The notes: generated by a model not told the origin, from the sequence alone. DNA of 51,536 bases from Candidatus Uhrbacteria bacterium GW2011_GWF2_39_13 (GCA_000993535.1 LBWG01000003.1:1-51536); one strand, 5' to 3'. Shown: positions 39,857 to 47,997, counted from the first letter of the stretch. Translations and numbers: made by a program.

Positions 39857-41194
39857 ATGTCCAATACAACAACCGTAACGATGGAAAAACTGGTGGCTCT
39901 TTCGAAACAGCGAGGATTTGTGTATCCAGGTTCAGATATTTATGGAGGTCTTGCGAACTCTTGGGATTACGGTCCGCTAGGAACAGAACTTAAACGCAAT
40001 ATCATGAATGCCTGGTGGCATCACTTTGTGAGTTCGCGTGGGGATATGGTTGGAATTGATGCAGCGATCATCATGAATCCAAAAGTCTGGGAAGCCTCAG
40101 GTCACGTGGAAGGATTCACAGACCCTTTGGTTGAATGTAAAAAATGTCATGAGCGCTTTCGTGCGGATCAGATTGATACTTCTAAACCTTGTGCACGTTG
40201 TGGAAACAAAGATAGCTTTACAGATCCAAAGAATTTTAACCTTCTTTTTAAAACGTTTCTTGGTTCTACAGAAGATTCTTCTTCGGTTGCATACTTGCGA
40301 GGAGAGCTTGCTCAGGCAATGTTTGTGGATTTACCGCAGGTTTTAATGAGCAGTCGCAAACGTTTACCGTTTGGAATTGCCCAACAGGGAAAATGTTTTC
40401 GCAACGAAATTACCCCAGGAAATTTTATTTTTCGTACACGAGAATTTAATCTCATGGAATTTGAATATTTCGTCCATCCATCCGAATGGGAAAAGTGGTT
40501 TGAATATTGGCTTGAACAAATGAAATCTTGGTTGGATTTTTGTGGAGTCAAACGCGAGCATTTGGTTTTTCATGAAATTGAAGATGGCGAGCGCGCTCAT
40601 TATTCTAAGAGGACGGTTGATATTGAATACCTTTATCCTTTTGGTCAGAAGGAATTGTATGGTCTTGCCTATCGCACAAATTTTGATTTGATGCGTCACA
40701 TGGAAAAATCGGGTGCGGATATGCATTACACAGATCCTAAAACGCAAGAAAGATATATTCCACATGTCATTGAACCAACATTCGGTATTGATCGAACAGT
40801 TCTTATGACGCTTTTGGAAGCGTATTGTGAAGAAGAAGCGCCTACTTCAGAAGAAGGGGAGACATCCACACGCGTTGTGTTAAAACTTCCTAAGATTCTT
40901 GCTCCTTTTAAAATTGCTATTTTACCGCTCTCAAAAAAGGAAGAGCTTTCTACCCTCGCGGGACCACTCGCCGATCGTCTGCGTCAGCGATGGGCAACGG
41001 ATTACGACGAAACCCAATCCATCGGCAAACGCTATCGTCGTCAGGATGAGATTGGAACGCCTTATTGTGTCACTGTTGATTTTGATTCATTAAATGATCA
41101 GTCTGTGACTGTTCGAGATCGTGACACCATGCAACAGGTTCGTATCCCTATTGATGTACTGGAGAGCTGGTTTGAAGAGAAATTGTCACACTAA
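39857..41194 (+). CDS. glyS: Glycyl-tRNA synthetase, alpha2 type
   Basis: 445 residues, class II. MEKLVALSKQRGFVYPGSDIYGGLANSWDYGPLGTELKRNI begins the catalytic domain. A zinc-ribbon-like insertion CKKCHERFRADQIDTSKPCARCGN follows, then FRNEITPGNFIFRTREFNLMEFEYF (motif 2) and HVIEPTFGIDRTVLMTLLEAY (motif 3), and a C-terminal anticodon-binding domain (FKIAILPLSKKEELS). This is the homodimeric form of archaea, eukaryotes and some bacteria, not the alpha2beta2 GlyQ/GlyS. Confidence 0.96.
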   Translation: MSNTTTVTMEKLVALSKQRGFVYPGSDIYGGLANSWDYGPLGTELKRNIMNAWWHHFVSSRGDMVGIDAAIIMNPKVWEASGHVEGFTDPLVECKKCHERFRADQIDTSKPCARCGNKDSFTDPKNFNLLFKTFLGSTEDSSSVAYLRGELAQAMFVDLPQVLMSSRKRLPFGIAQQGKCFRNEITPGNFIFRTREFNLMEFEYFVHPSEWEKWFEYWLEQMKSWLDFCGVKREHLVFHEIEDGERAHYSKRTVDIEYLYPFGQKELYGLAYRTNFDLMRHMEKSGADMHYTDPKTQERYIPHVIEPTFGIDRTVLMTLLEAYCEEEAPTSEEGETSTRVVLKLPKILAPFKIAILPLSKKEELSTLAGPLADRLRQRWATDYDETQSIGKRYRRQDEIGTPYCVTVDFDSLNDQSVTVRDRDTMQQVRIPIDVLESWFEEKLSH

Positions 41195-41211
41195 CCCTCT
41201 TAGTATTTCCT

Positions 41212-42489
41212 ATGTCAATAAAACAATACACGCTTGATAATGGTTTACGGGTTATTCTTGCTCCTGTTGTTGGAACAGATACGGTTTCTGTCCTTACCTT
41301 TGTTCGAGTTGGATCTCGTTATGAATATCAAAAGATCAACGGTTCCTCTCATTTTATTGAGCACATACTTTTTAAAGGAACCAAACGTCGACCTACCGCC
41401 CAGCATATTTCACGAGCACTCGACGCCATCGGAGCTGATTACAATGCCTTTACTGGGAAGAACCTTACAGGATATTACGTAAAAGTAGATAAAAGCCATT
41501 TAGAACTCGGGATTGATATCATCGATGACATGCTTTTTGCCTCTAAGATGGATGCGGACGAAATGAATCGTGAGCGCGGAGCCATTGTTGAAGAGATCCA
41601 TATGTATGAGGACAATCCGATGATGCATGTAAGTGATATTTTGGAGGAAGTCATGTTTGAAGGAAGTAGTCTTGGATGGGAAATCGCAGGAACTCCTAAA
41701 ATCATTCAAGAAGTTGATCGAGATGAAATACATACCTTTTATAAAAAGTACTATCAACCTTCCAACATGGTGCTGGTTGTTTCAGGAAATATTGATCGCA
41801 AGGTTAACACTTGGATTGAAGCTCGTTTTGGAAAAAGAAAAAATTCAAAAGAAGAACTGACCGGATTTGAGTCTTTTATTCAACACGCTCCACATAACAA
41901 ACCTCTTGCTCGTGTTCAAAACAAAGAAACAGAACAGATTCAACTAGCCATAGGTTTCCCTTCCTTTGGCATTCAGGATCCTCGCAACCCAGCGCTTTCT
42001 TTGTTCGGGATTATTCTAGGAGGAAATATGAGCTCACGTTTGTTTGTGGAAGTTCGTGAACGCAAAGGACTAGCTTATTTTGTTCGAGCCGTGAATGATG
42101 CCTATGAGGAAACGGGAAATTTCATGATTCGTGCTGGACTTGATAAGAAACGATTAGATGTGGCAACAACAACGATCATGAAGGAATTGCGCAAAATGGT
42201 TCGTGATGGAGTAACCTCCGCTGAGCTCAAAGCAGCCAAGGCTTATGTTCAGGGACAAATGGCTATTCGTCTTGAGGACAGCTTTGAACGTGCTCAATGG
42301 TTTGCCCGTGAAAAATTATTTCATACGAGTGTCCGAACTCCAGAAATGTATCTGAAAGACATTCAGACTGTGACTGTAAAACAAGTGGCTGAGGTTGCCA
42401 AAGCCGTGTTGGATTTTAAACAAATGAGTGTGGTAGCCGTAGGTCCATTTAAAAATGGGGAAGAGCTAATAAAACAGGCAGGTTTATGA
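41212..42489 (+). CDS. M16-family zinc peptidase
   Basis: 425 residues. The inverted zinc site is HFIEH in NGSSHFIEHILFKGTKRR (HxxEH), with the distal Glu in the segment containing RGAIVEEIHMYEDNPMMHV. The second half has LFVEVRERKGLAYFVRAVNDAYEETGNF, the usual R/Y substrate-binding pair. It acts as a processing peptidase, probably on short peptides. It ends in an ATGA overlap with tpiA. Confidence 0.93.
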   Translation: MSIKQYTLDNGLRVILAPVVGTDTVSVLTFVRVGSRYEYQKINGSSHFIEHILFKGTKRRPTAQHISRALDAIGADYNAFTGKNLTGYYVKVDKSHLELGIDIIDDMLFASKMDADEMNRERGAIVEEIHMYEDNPMMHVSDILEEVMFEGSSLGWEIAGTPKIIQEVDRDEIHTFYKKYYQPSNMVLVVSGNIDRKVNTWIEARFGKRKNSKEELTGFESFIQHAPHNKPLARVQNKETEQIQLAIGFPSFGIQDPRNPALSLFGIILGGNMSSRLFVEVRERKGLAYFVRAVNDAYEETGNFMIRAGLDKKRLDVATTTIMKELRKMVRDGVTSAELKAAKAYVQGQMAIRLEDSFERAQWFAREKLFHTSVRTPEMYLKDIQTVTVKQVAEVAKAVLDFKQMSVVAVGPFKNGEELIKQAGL

Positions 42490-43262
42490 AAACGTTGATT
42501 GCCAATTGGAAAATGAATGTGGGTATTCGCGAAAGCGTCGCTCTTGCACGTGGAACTCTTTTAACGTTACGAGGTCGTAAACTCATTCCAGAATTGGTGA
42601 TTTGTCCTTCTTTTATTGCATTAAGCGAAGTCAGAAAAATTGTGGCAAGAAGTTCTGTTTCTTTAGGGGCTCAAAATGTGTTTTGGGAGCCTTCTGGCGC
42701 GTACACAGGAGAGACTTCTACTAGAATGTTACAGGAGGTTGGTGTGTCTTACGTGATTTTGGGTCATTCGGAACGTCGACAGGAACTTGGTGAAACAGAT
42801 GAGATGATTCATAAAAAAGTACTGCACGTTTTATCTGAACAAATGACGCCTATCGTGTGCATTGGCGAGAGCAAACAGCAGCATGAAGCAGGGCAGACGC
42901 AAGAAGTGATTCGCACTCAACTTATCAGTGCGTTATCTCAGGTTTATTTGCGTGGGTCAGAGAGAGTGCTTATCGCCTATGAACCTCTTTGGGCGATTGG
43001 TTCGGGTGTCGTTGCTTCTGTGGGGGAGGTGATAGAAGTTCATCAATTTATTCGTTCTCTTCTTCAAGAGCTGTTTGCGGGAGTTTCTTCCCAACAGATT
43101 CCTCTTTTATATGGAGGAAGTGTTGATGGAGAGAATGCCTATGGATTTTTGCGAGAAGAATTGATTGACGGATTATTGGTTGGAGGAGCAAGTGTAAAAA
43201 TTAACCAATTTAAGGATATTGTTGAGGCTTGTGGAGAGGTTTTAGAAGCCCAAGGAATTTAA
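42486..43262 (+). CDS. tpiA: Triosephosphate isomerase
   Basis: 258 residues. Catalytic Lys in LIANWKMNVG, His in VILGHSERRQELGETDE, and Glu in VLIAYEPLWAIGSG; the phosphate loop is LLYGGSVDGENAYGFL and GLLVGGASVK. It interconverts dihydroxyacetone phosphate and glyceraldehyde 3-phosphate. Start overlaps the M16 peptidase stop by 4 nt. Confidence 0.97.
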   Translation: MKTLIANWKMNVGIRESVALARGTLLTLRGRKLIPELVICPSFIALSEVRKIVARSSVSLGAQNVFWEPSGAYTGETSTRMLQEVGVSYVILGHSERRQELGETDEMIHKKVLHVLSEQMTPIVCIGESKQQHEAGQTQEVIRTQLISALSQVYLRGSERVLIAYEPLWAIGSGVVASVGEVIEVHQFIRSLLQELFAGVSSQQIPLLYGGSVDGENAYGFLREELIDGLLVGGASVKINQFKDIVEACGEVLEAQGI

Positions 43263-43264
43263 AT

Positions 43265-44104
43265 ATGTTCAGTTGGATTTTGATCATTTTGATTCTTATT
43301 TGTCTGGGAATTGTTAGTTTGGTTTTTTTTCAAAAAATTCCGCAGCTTCGTGTGATGGATGTCAGTACTCTTTCTAAAGAACGAGAACGTCAAGTAAAGG
43401 AACAAATTATTCTTTCAAAATTACAACGAACAAGTGCAGCAAAATTGATGCGTGTGGCTCGAGCTTCTTCTGGAGTCGTTAAACTTGTTTCAAAACAAGG
43501 ACGACGTGCGGTACAAAAGTTGTACAGAATCGAACAGTATTATCAAAAATTGAAGCGTTCTTCACAAGAGGGTGATCATAGTTATTCTGAAGAAACCATT
43601 CGACAACGACTCGAAACAGCTGCCGAGTTTATTCGTCAAGATGAATTTATTCCAGCAGAAAAGATTTTTATTGATATTATTGGTCATAATCCAAAGAGTG
43701 TTCAGGGATATGAGGCTTTAGGGAACATGTATTTGGCTAGTGATCAGTTGGATCAAGCGCAAGAAACATTTATGTTTGCTTTACGACTTTCTTCAGATGA
43801 CGCGAGTATCAATGTCTCACTTGCAGAAATTGAAATGAAACGAGGTAATGCCAAACAAGCATTGCCTTATATGCAGAGAGCGATAGAAAGACGTCCAAAG
43901 AATCCTCGTTATCTGGATTATTATATAGAGGTTTCCCTTCAAACGGGCTCGTTGAAAGATGCTCGAGCCGGTATTCAAACGTTAAGGGAAGTAAATCCAG
44001 AAAATAAGAAAATTGTTGAATTTGAAGAACGTCTTCAAGAGAAGAAAGCCGAATATATCAGTAAAACATCCTCAGATTCGGATGAGTCTTCACAAGTTGA
44101 ATAG
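43265..44104 (+). CDS. Membrane-anchored TPR protein
   Basis: 279 residues from ATG 43265, 2 nt after tpiA; the tracked start at 43229 is inside tpiA. N-terminal TM helix MFSWILIILILICLGIVSLVFF, a basic helical region and TPR-like repeats: AAEFIRQDEFIPAEKIFIDIIGHNPKSVQGYEALGNMYLASDQLDQAQETFMFALRL, then AEIEMKRGNAKQALPYMQRAIERRPKNP. TPR domains scaffold protein complexes; N-in topology leaves orientation of the TPRs uncertain. It ends just before the tRNA cluster. Confidence 0.8.
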   Translation: MFSWILIILILICLGIVSLVFFQKIPQLRVMDVSTLSKERERQVKEQIILSKLQRTSAAKLMRVARASSGVVKLVSKQGRRAVQKLYRIEQYYQKLKRSSQEGDHSYSEETIRQRLETAAEFIRQDEFIPAEKIFIDIIGHNPKSVQGYEALGNMYLASDQLDQAQETFMFALRLSSDDASINVSLAEIEMKRGNAKQALPYMQRAIERRPKNPRYLDYYIEVSLQTGSLKDARAGIQTLREVNPENKKIVEFEERLQEKKAEYISKTSSDSDESSQVE

Positions 44105-44136
44105 GTTTTGTTATTATTTGCGAGCTTTTATATAAT

Positions 44137-44212
44137 GCCGCAGTAGCTCAGCTGGTAGAGCACCACCATGGTAAGGTGGGGGTCTCGGGTTCGATTCCCG
44201 ACTGTGGCTCCA
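44137..44212 (+). tRNA. tRNA-Thr (anticodon GGT)
   Basis: 76 nt. Acceptor GCCGCAG/CTGTGGC (one G-U pair), anticodon stem CCACC/GGTGG with loop ATGGTAA (anticodon GGT), T-loop TTCGATT, encoded CCA at 44210-44212. Confidence 0.95.
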
Positions 44213-44219
44213 TATATAT

Positions 44220-44304
44220 GGGTCGGTACCCAAGCGGTCAACGGGGGCAGACTGTAAATCTGCTGGCATTGCCTTCGAAGGTTCGAATCCTTCCCGGCCC
44301 ACCA
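44220..44304 (+). tRNA. tRNA-Tyr (anticodon GTA)
   Basis: 85 nt, type II with a long variable arm. Acceptor GGGTCGG/CCGGCCC, anticodon loop CTGTAAA (GTA), T-loop TTCGAAT, encoded CCA at 44302-44304. Confidence 0.95.
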
Positions 44305-44558
44305 CCCTACGCTTCAACAGTATTATTTAGTGTTGAAGCGTAGGGTGTCACCCATAGCCTCCGAGGCGACGGGTGACGTATTGTTTCCTGTTGAAGCTTC
44401 GGGTGGCCTGTGGCACCTAACTTTACAGGCGACGGGTGGCGTATCTTGCTCATGTCGCTAGAGCTTCCACCTTCGCTAACCGTTCCGCCATAGTGGCTAC
44501 GCGACGGCGAGAGCTACGGTGGACAGGTCGGGTGGTCTCTGGCCAAACAAGTTAACCT
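44305..44558 (+). other. Spacer between tRNA-Tyr and tRNA-Thr with hairpins and short repeats
   Basis: No gene. The 14-bp perfect stem CCCTACGCTTCAAC/GTTGAAGCGTAGGG starts inside or at the end of the tRNA-Tyr CCA. Then GTCACCC/GGGTGAC and two direct repeats of GGCGACGGGTG(A/G)CGTAT (about 44364-44381 and 44430-44447). It may be involved in tRNA precursor processing or be a repeat-expanded spacer. Confidence 0.5.
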
Positions 44559-44634
44559 GCCGAGATAGCTCAGTTGGTAGAGCAACGGTTTTGTAAACCG
44601 TAGGTCACGGGTTCGAGTCCCGTTCTCGGCTCCA
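44559..44634 (+). tRNA. tRNA-Thr (anticodon TGT)
   Basis: 76 nt. Acceptor GCCGAGA/TCTCGGC, anticodon stem ACGGT/ACCGT with loop TTTGTAA (anticodon TGT), T-loop TTCGAGT, encoded CCA at 44632-44634. Element E3 begins at the next base. Confidence 0.95.
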
Positions 44635-44756
44635 GATTGTTTCAAAAATCGCGATCTTTCGTTTCATGGGGCCCCATTGGCTCGTCACCGTATCTGAATA
44701 CGGCTCTGTCGCCAATCACCCCATTCAACGAAATCTCATCGATTTTTGAAACAATC
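44635..44756 (+). repeat. Structured element E3, copy between tRNA-Thr and rpmG
   Basis: A 122-nt dyad homologous to E1/E2. Outer stem GATTGTTTCAAAAATCG with its perfect complement (17 bp), internal loop CGATC/TCTCAT, stem TTTCGT/ACGAAA, stem ATGGGG/CCCCAT (CCCCAT present twice), stem TTGGC/GCCAA, and apical hairpin CCGTAT-CTGA-ATACGG. It begins directly after the tRNA CCA and ends 65 nt before rpmG. Arms differ from E1/E2 in sequence but keep pairing. Confidence 0.85.
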
Positions 44757-44821
44757 TTTCAAATCGGGTCTATTGACTTTTTTTCTTAGAATCGTTACGC
44801 TTTTGTCGAAATTATCCTATT

Positions 44822-44977
44822 ATGTCTCAAGACAATCTTATCGGTCTCGAATGTACGATGTGCAAACGAGTGACAAATCACAGCAAAAAGAACAAAAAGA
44901 AGCTCAAAGAGCGTCTTGAACTGAATAAGTTCTGCAATTTTTGTAAAAAACATACAGTACACAAAGAAACCAAGTAA
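44822..44977 (+). CDS. rpmG: 50S ribosomal protein L33
   Basis: 51 residues, too short for the ORF track. [51 protein letters not shown] contains two CxxC pairs (zinc-binding form of L33), the [10 protein letters not shown] core and the HxxHKETK end. ATG 44822; a TTGACT lies at about 44772 but a matching -10 is unclear. A terminator follows the stop. Confidence 0.95.
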   Translation: MSQDNLIGLECTMCKRVTNHSKKNKKKLKERLELNKFCNFCKKHTVHKETK

Positions 44978-44983
44978 TCAGAG

Positions 44984-45005
44984 CCGCCTCCCAAGGGCGG
45001 TTTTG
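44984..45005 (+). terminator. Terminator after rpmG
   Basis: CCGCC/GGCGG with a 7-nt loop, followed by TTTTG. Confidence 0.65.
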
Positions 45006-45009
45006 ACAT

Positions 45010-45040
45010 ACAAAAAAGCGAGCCTGTTTCCAAGCTCGCT
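45010..45040 (-). terminator. Terminator of island B
   Basis: AGCGAGC (45017-45023) and GCTCGCT (45034-45040); on the minus strand followed by TTTTTTG. It ends the OmpA/MopE-like operon. Confidence 0.8.
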
Positions 45041-45059
45041 CGTGGGACGGATTTGAGAG

Positions 45060-45623
45060 TTACTCGCACCCGCCGTCTTCCGGATTGACGTCCGGATCTG
45101 TGTCATCACAATCCCCGTCATTCTCCGTGAACCCGTCCCCGTCGTTATCGGCGTCAGCGCAGGATAGGTCTTGCCCGTCACAGTCCTGGTCAACACCATC
45201 GGAGCACACCTCGTGCCCTTCTGGGTTGACGGCGGGGGCCTTGTCATTGCAGTCGAGCTCCTCGTAGATCGCGACTGCAAACGGTTCCTCGCAGGACGAA
45301 ACGGGAATTCCGTACCCGTCTTCATCGGCATCTGCAAAAAAACTCTGCTGACCCGTGACCGAGGGGTCTTCGTCATCTACCAGATCGTCGCAGTCGTCGT
45401 CGATCCCGTTACAGATCTCGACAGCGATCTGACTGACCTCTGGATTATCCGGGTCGCAGTCATAGGCGTCATCAATCCCATCTCCATCCCCATCAGGATT
45501 TGGAGTTTGAGTGACAACGACAACCGCACTTTCCCAATCGCCTTGGGCGATTATCTGACGGTTGCCTTCACATCCGATCTCCATCAGAGAGATGACAAGG
45601 AGAACGATTGTTATCAATTTCAT
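45060..45623 (-). CDS. Secreted protein with repeated MopE-like metal-binding motifs
   Basis: 187 residues. N-terminal signal MKLITIVLLVISLMEIGC, possibly a lipobox (imperfect). The rest consists of Asp/Cys-rich repeats: NPDGDGDGIDDAYDCDPDNP, EICNGIDDDCDDLVDDEDP, FFADADEDGYG, EVCSDGVDQDCDGQDLSCADADNDGDGFTENDGDCDDTDPDVNPEDGGC. This matches the putative metal-binding motif (PF11617, MopE-like) and thrombospondin-3-like calcium repeats, common in Myxococcota and other large-genome bacteria and rare in reduced genomes. Shine-Dalgarno GGAGG precedes ATG 45623, which overlaps the OmpA gene stop by 4 nt. Confidence 0.85.
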   Translation of the reverse strand: MKLITIVLLVISLMEIGCEGNRQIIAQGDWESAVVVVTQTPNPDGDGDGIDDAYDCDPDNPEVSQIAVEICNGIDDDCDDLVDDEDPSVTGQQSFFADADEDGYGIPVSSCEEPFAVAIYEELDCNDKAPAVNPEGHEVCSDGVDQDCDGQDLSCADADNDGDGFTENDGDCDDTDPDVNPEDGGCE

Positions 45624-46609
45624 CGTGAACCTCCATTATTTCCAAAGGTAATATTGAAGCTGCCATCGGCTGCGCGCCAAACATGGCCGGTAAACCAGAA
45701 CGTTCCCGCGAATCCACCGGCGAACCCAGCTCCAGCAGCGATGAATTCAGGTATGTCGACATCCCGGTAACTTTCATAATGACCTCCACCGGAGGTCCTT
45801 ATATCCTCGTTATGAACATCCGCGAGGTATGTCACCCCGGCAGATCCTGAGGCCGTTACCAGTCCCACGATTGTGGAAGCAAGAATTCGCTGACCCAGGG
45901 TCCAGGAACGATCCTTGACTTCCATTCGAGGAGGTTCAGTAGTGAGATCGGTATGCGACCGCGTACACGTGGGAGGACGCGACATCTGATACGTGTTCAC
46001 GGATATGTCCAAGTCCAATATGTCCAAATCCAATGTGCGTTCTTCCTGGCAAAAATTTTTTCCTTCAGCCTCAGATGAGTCACACATAGGTGGAGGAGAT
46101 CCGTTCTCAATGATGAAGTACCCTCCATCAATGTAGAACCGGACCGTCATGTATTCTGGCCCCCTACCCATGTCGTATTCGCCACTGCCCGCAGCCTTAA
46201 CTCTGATCTTCGACAATTTCTTGCCGTTGTTGTAGGTCTTGTTGAGCAGATAGGCAACAACTGTCTTTGCCCGTCTTTGTGACAGGTCAAGGTTATCAAG
46301 GTCAGGTCCAACTTCGTCGGCCGTTCCCCAAGCGACGATGTTTAGACGAGGATACTCGATCAACGTCAAAAAGACTTGATCAAGTTGCGTTTTCGCTGCG
46401 TCATCCAGGGTTGATGACCCCTGTTGGAAATGAATCACCTGATCCAGACGCACGACTCGTACATGCGGGTCATTATTGATCGTCGTGGATGGTGAAGATT
46501 TTTCCATCACCTCCTCTGTGATCACCGCTTTCGCTTCCTCAGCGCGGATCTGGTTCGAGAACAAACAACCAACCAACAGGGTGAGAACAAGAACAGCTCG
46601 TTTCATCAT
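45620..46609 (-). CDS. OmpA-domain secreted protein
   Basis: 329 residues. Signal peptide MMKRAVLVLTLLVGCLFSNQIRA. OmpA-like peptidoglycan-binding domain: VIHFQQGSSTLDDAAKTQLDQVFLTLIEYPRLNIVAWGTADEVG, then NLDLSQRRAKTVVAYLLNK. The family binds meso-DAP peptidoglycan; the Asp and Arg of the site are recognisable in DEVGPDLDNLDLSQRRA. The C-terminal half has a hydrophobic stretch (LASTIVGLVTASGSAGVTYL) and a Gly-rich end. Shine-Dalgarno AAAGGAG precedes ATG 46609. Unexpected in a lineage thought to lack an outer membrane; higher G+C and SD usage suggest acquisition. Confidence 0.85.
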   Translation of the reverse strand: MMKRAVLVLTLLVGCLFSNQIRAEEAKAVITEEVMEKSSPSTTINNDPHVRVVRLDQVIHFQQGSSTLDDAAKTQLDQVFLTLIEYPRLNIVAWGTADEVGPDLDNLDLSQRRAKTVVAYLLNKTYNNGKKLSKIRVKAAGSGEYDMGRGPEYMTVRFYIDGGYFIIENGSPPPMCDSSEAEGKNFCQEERTLDLDILDLDISVNTYQMSRPPTCTRSHTDLTTEPPRMEVKDRSWTLGQRILASTIVGLVTASGSAGVTYLADVHNEDIRTSGGGHYESYRDVDIPEFIAAGAGFAGGFAGTFWFTGHVWRAADGSFNITFGNNGGSR

Positions 46610-46749
46610 TTGCCGTCTCCTTTTTCAGGATGAATTGTGAATAGAACAGAAAGCTAAAACGTATTTTTGCCTCCTATAGGCAAGAACAACGTCTGCGCAA
46701 GTTCAGGACGCCTGAATTCGCGTAGAGGTTTTTCAGAAAAGAACAGATG

Positions 46750-46778
46750 AGCATACTGTATTTTGACGAAAAAGTCAA
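46750..46778 (-). promoter_or_regulatory. Island B promoter TTGACT-N17-TATGCT with palindromic operator
   Basis: Minus strand TTGACT (complement of 46773-46778), 17 nt, TATGCT (complement of 46750-46755). Plus strand 46763-46778 is TTGACGAAAAAGTCAA, i.e. TTGAC-N6-GTCAA, the same 16-nt format as at the island A promoter. Confidence 0.7.
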
Positions 46779-46798
46779 GGTAAAACGTCTAAATATGG

Positions 46799-46804
46799 TA
46801 AAAT
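46799..46804 (+). promoter_or_regulatory. Extended -10 (TGGTAAAAT) for the dehydrogenase gene
   Basis: TGG precedes TAAAAT (46799-46804), 8 nt before ATG 46813. GGAG at 46805-46808 could also serve as a weak Shine-Dalgarno sequence if transcription starts earlier. Confidence 0.5.
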
Positions 46805-46812
46805 GGAGTCCT

Positions 46813-47991
46813 ATGGAACATATGCCCGTCGTGATTGTCGGGGGTGGATTTGCTGGAGTTTTTACAGCAAAGTACCTTCTTTCTCGAGGAATTTCTGTTG
46901 TTTTGATTAGTGAAACCAATCATTTTACGTTTATTCCTTTGCTTCACGAGGTCGCCACTGGGGCTTTGATTAGCCATGACGTTACATTCGAGTATAAACA
47001 GTTTTTTCGATCCAAGCTGTTTCGATTTATTCGTGGACGAGTTACATCTATTGATCGGGAACACAAGCAGATTTTGATAGGAGATAAGAAGTTAGCCTAT
47101 GATTTTTTAATCATTGCCACAGGTTCTATTACTCATTTTTTTTCGATGAAAGGGGTGGAACACGCGTTTGTCTTGAAGAATATGGATGATGCGATTGCTC
47201 TTAAACGTGCGATTTTAACAAAGGCTCAGGATGTCGATCGTCATGTTTGCGTTTCGGTTGTTGGGGGTGGTCCTACAGGACTTGAATTGATTTTTGATAT
47301 TGATAAAATGCTTCGTTCATTGAAGAAAAAAGATCCCGAAACCAATTATGATTTGAGACTTATTCACGCGACGGATATTTTTTGTCGAGGTGAAGTAGAT
47401 GCAGTCCAACAGTACATTGTTCACGCTTTTCAAAAAGCTGGGATAGAGGTTTTGTGCAGTGTTACGGCTCTTGGCGTGACTCCTTCTGAAGTTCAAACAA
47501 CAATCGGATCTTTTCATTCCGATGTTACGGTGATGTGTACGGGAGTCAAACCCAACACAGACGTTTTTAAGGAGACTCTTAAACTTGATGAACGGGGACA
47601 TATCCCGGTCTATAACACCCTTCAGAGTGTGGAAGATCCTTCCGTGTTTGCTCTTGGGGATGTGATTTCCATCAATAACGAACCTGTTCCAAAGCTGGCT
47701 CAAACAACTGTTCGCGAAGCGTCTATTCTGGCAGAAAATATTTCAAGACTGATTCTTTCTTCAAAAGCTCAACTCGAATCCTATCAACCAAAGATTGTCG
47801 GCATGTTATTTTCTTTGGGATATGGAGACGGGGTTGGAACCATTGGTCCTGTGATGGTGAAGGGGATTCTTGCCTGGTATCTTTGGCGCACAATTTATTT
47901 ATTTAAAATACCTGGCTTGAATAATAAACTTCGCGTGGCCTTTAGTTGGACTATGGATTTATTTCAGGGCAGGAATTTAACAGAATTTTGA
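46813..47991 (+). CDS. ndh: Type II NADH dehydrogenase-like FAD/NAD oxidoreductase
   Basis: 392 residues from ATG 46813 (the tracked start at 46747 lies before the promoter). FAD site VVIVGGGFAGVFTAKYLLSRG, TNHFTFIPLLHEVATGAL typical of NDH-2, second Rossmann VSVVGGGPTGLELIFD, FALGDVISIN and PKLAQTTVREASILAENI near the C-terminus. NDH-2 oxidises NADH with a quinone, anchored at the membrane surface. Residues after 360 (LAWYLWRTIYLFKIPG) form the amphipathic membrane-anchoring region. Followed by a YceI-type lipoprotein whose fold binds polyisoprenoid quinones. Confidence 0.88.
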   Translation: MEHMPVVIVGGGFAGVFTAKYLLSRGISVVLISETNHFTFIPLLHEVATGALISHDVTFEYKQFFRSKLFRFIRGRVTSIDREHKQILIGDKKLAYDFLIIATGSITHFFSMKGVEHAFVLKNMDDAIALKRAILTKAQDVDRHVCVSVVGGGPTGLELIFDIDKMLRSLKKKDPETNYDLRLIHATDIFCRGEVDAVQQYIVHAFQKAGIEVLCSVTALGVTPSEVQTTIGSFHSDVTVMCTGVKPNTDVFKETLKLDERGHIPVYNTLQSVEDPSVFALGDVISINNEPVPKLAQTTVREASILAENISRLILSSKAQLESYQPKIVGMLFSLGYGDGVGTIGPVMVKGILAWYLWRTIYLFKIPGLNNKLRVAFSWTMDLFQGRNLTEF

Positions 47992-47997
47992 TATTCT

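Noticed and set aside
44114-44317. Minus-strand 67-codon ORF (MKRRVVGREGFEPSKAMPADLQ...)
   Set aside because: It is the reverse complement of the tRNA-Thr and tRNA-Tyr genes, a well-known type of spurious ORF.
18353-44756. E1-E3 as integron attC sites
   Set aside because: They lack the RYYYAAC/GTTRRRY ends, no integrase is present in the window, and the conserved bases lie in an internal loop.
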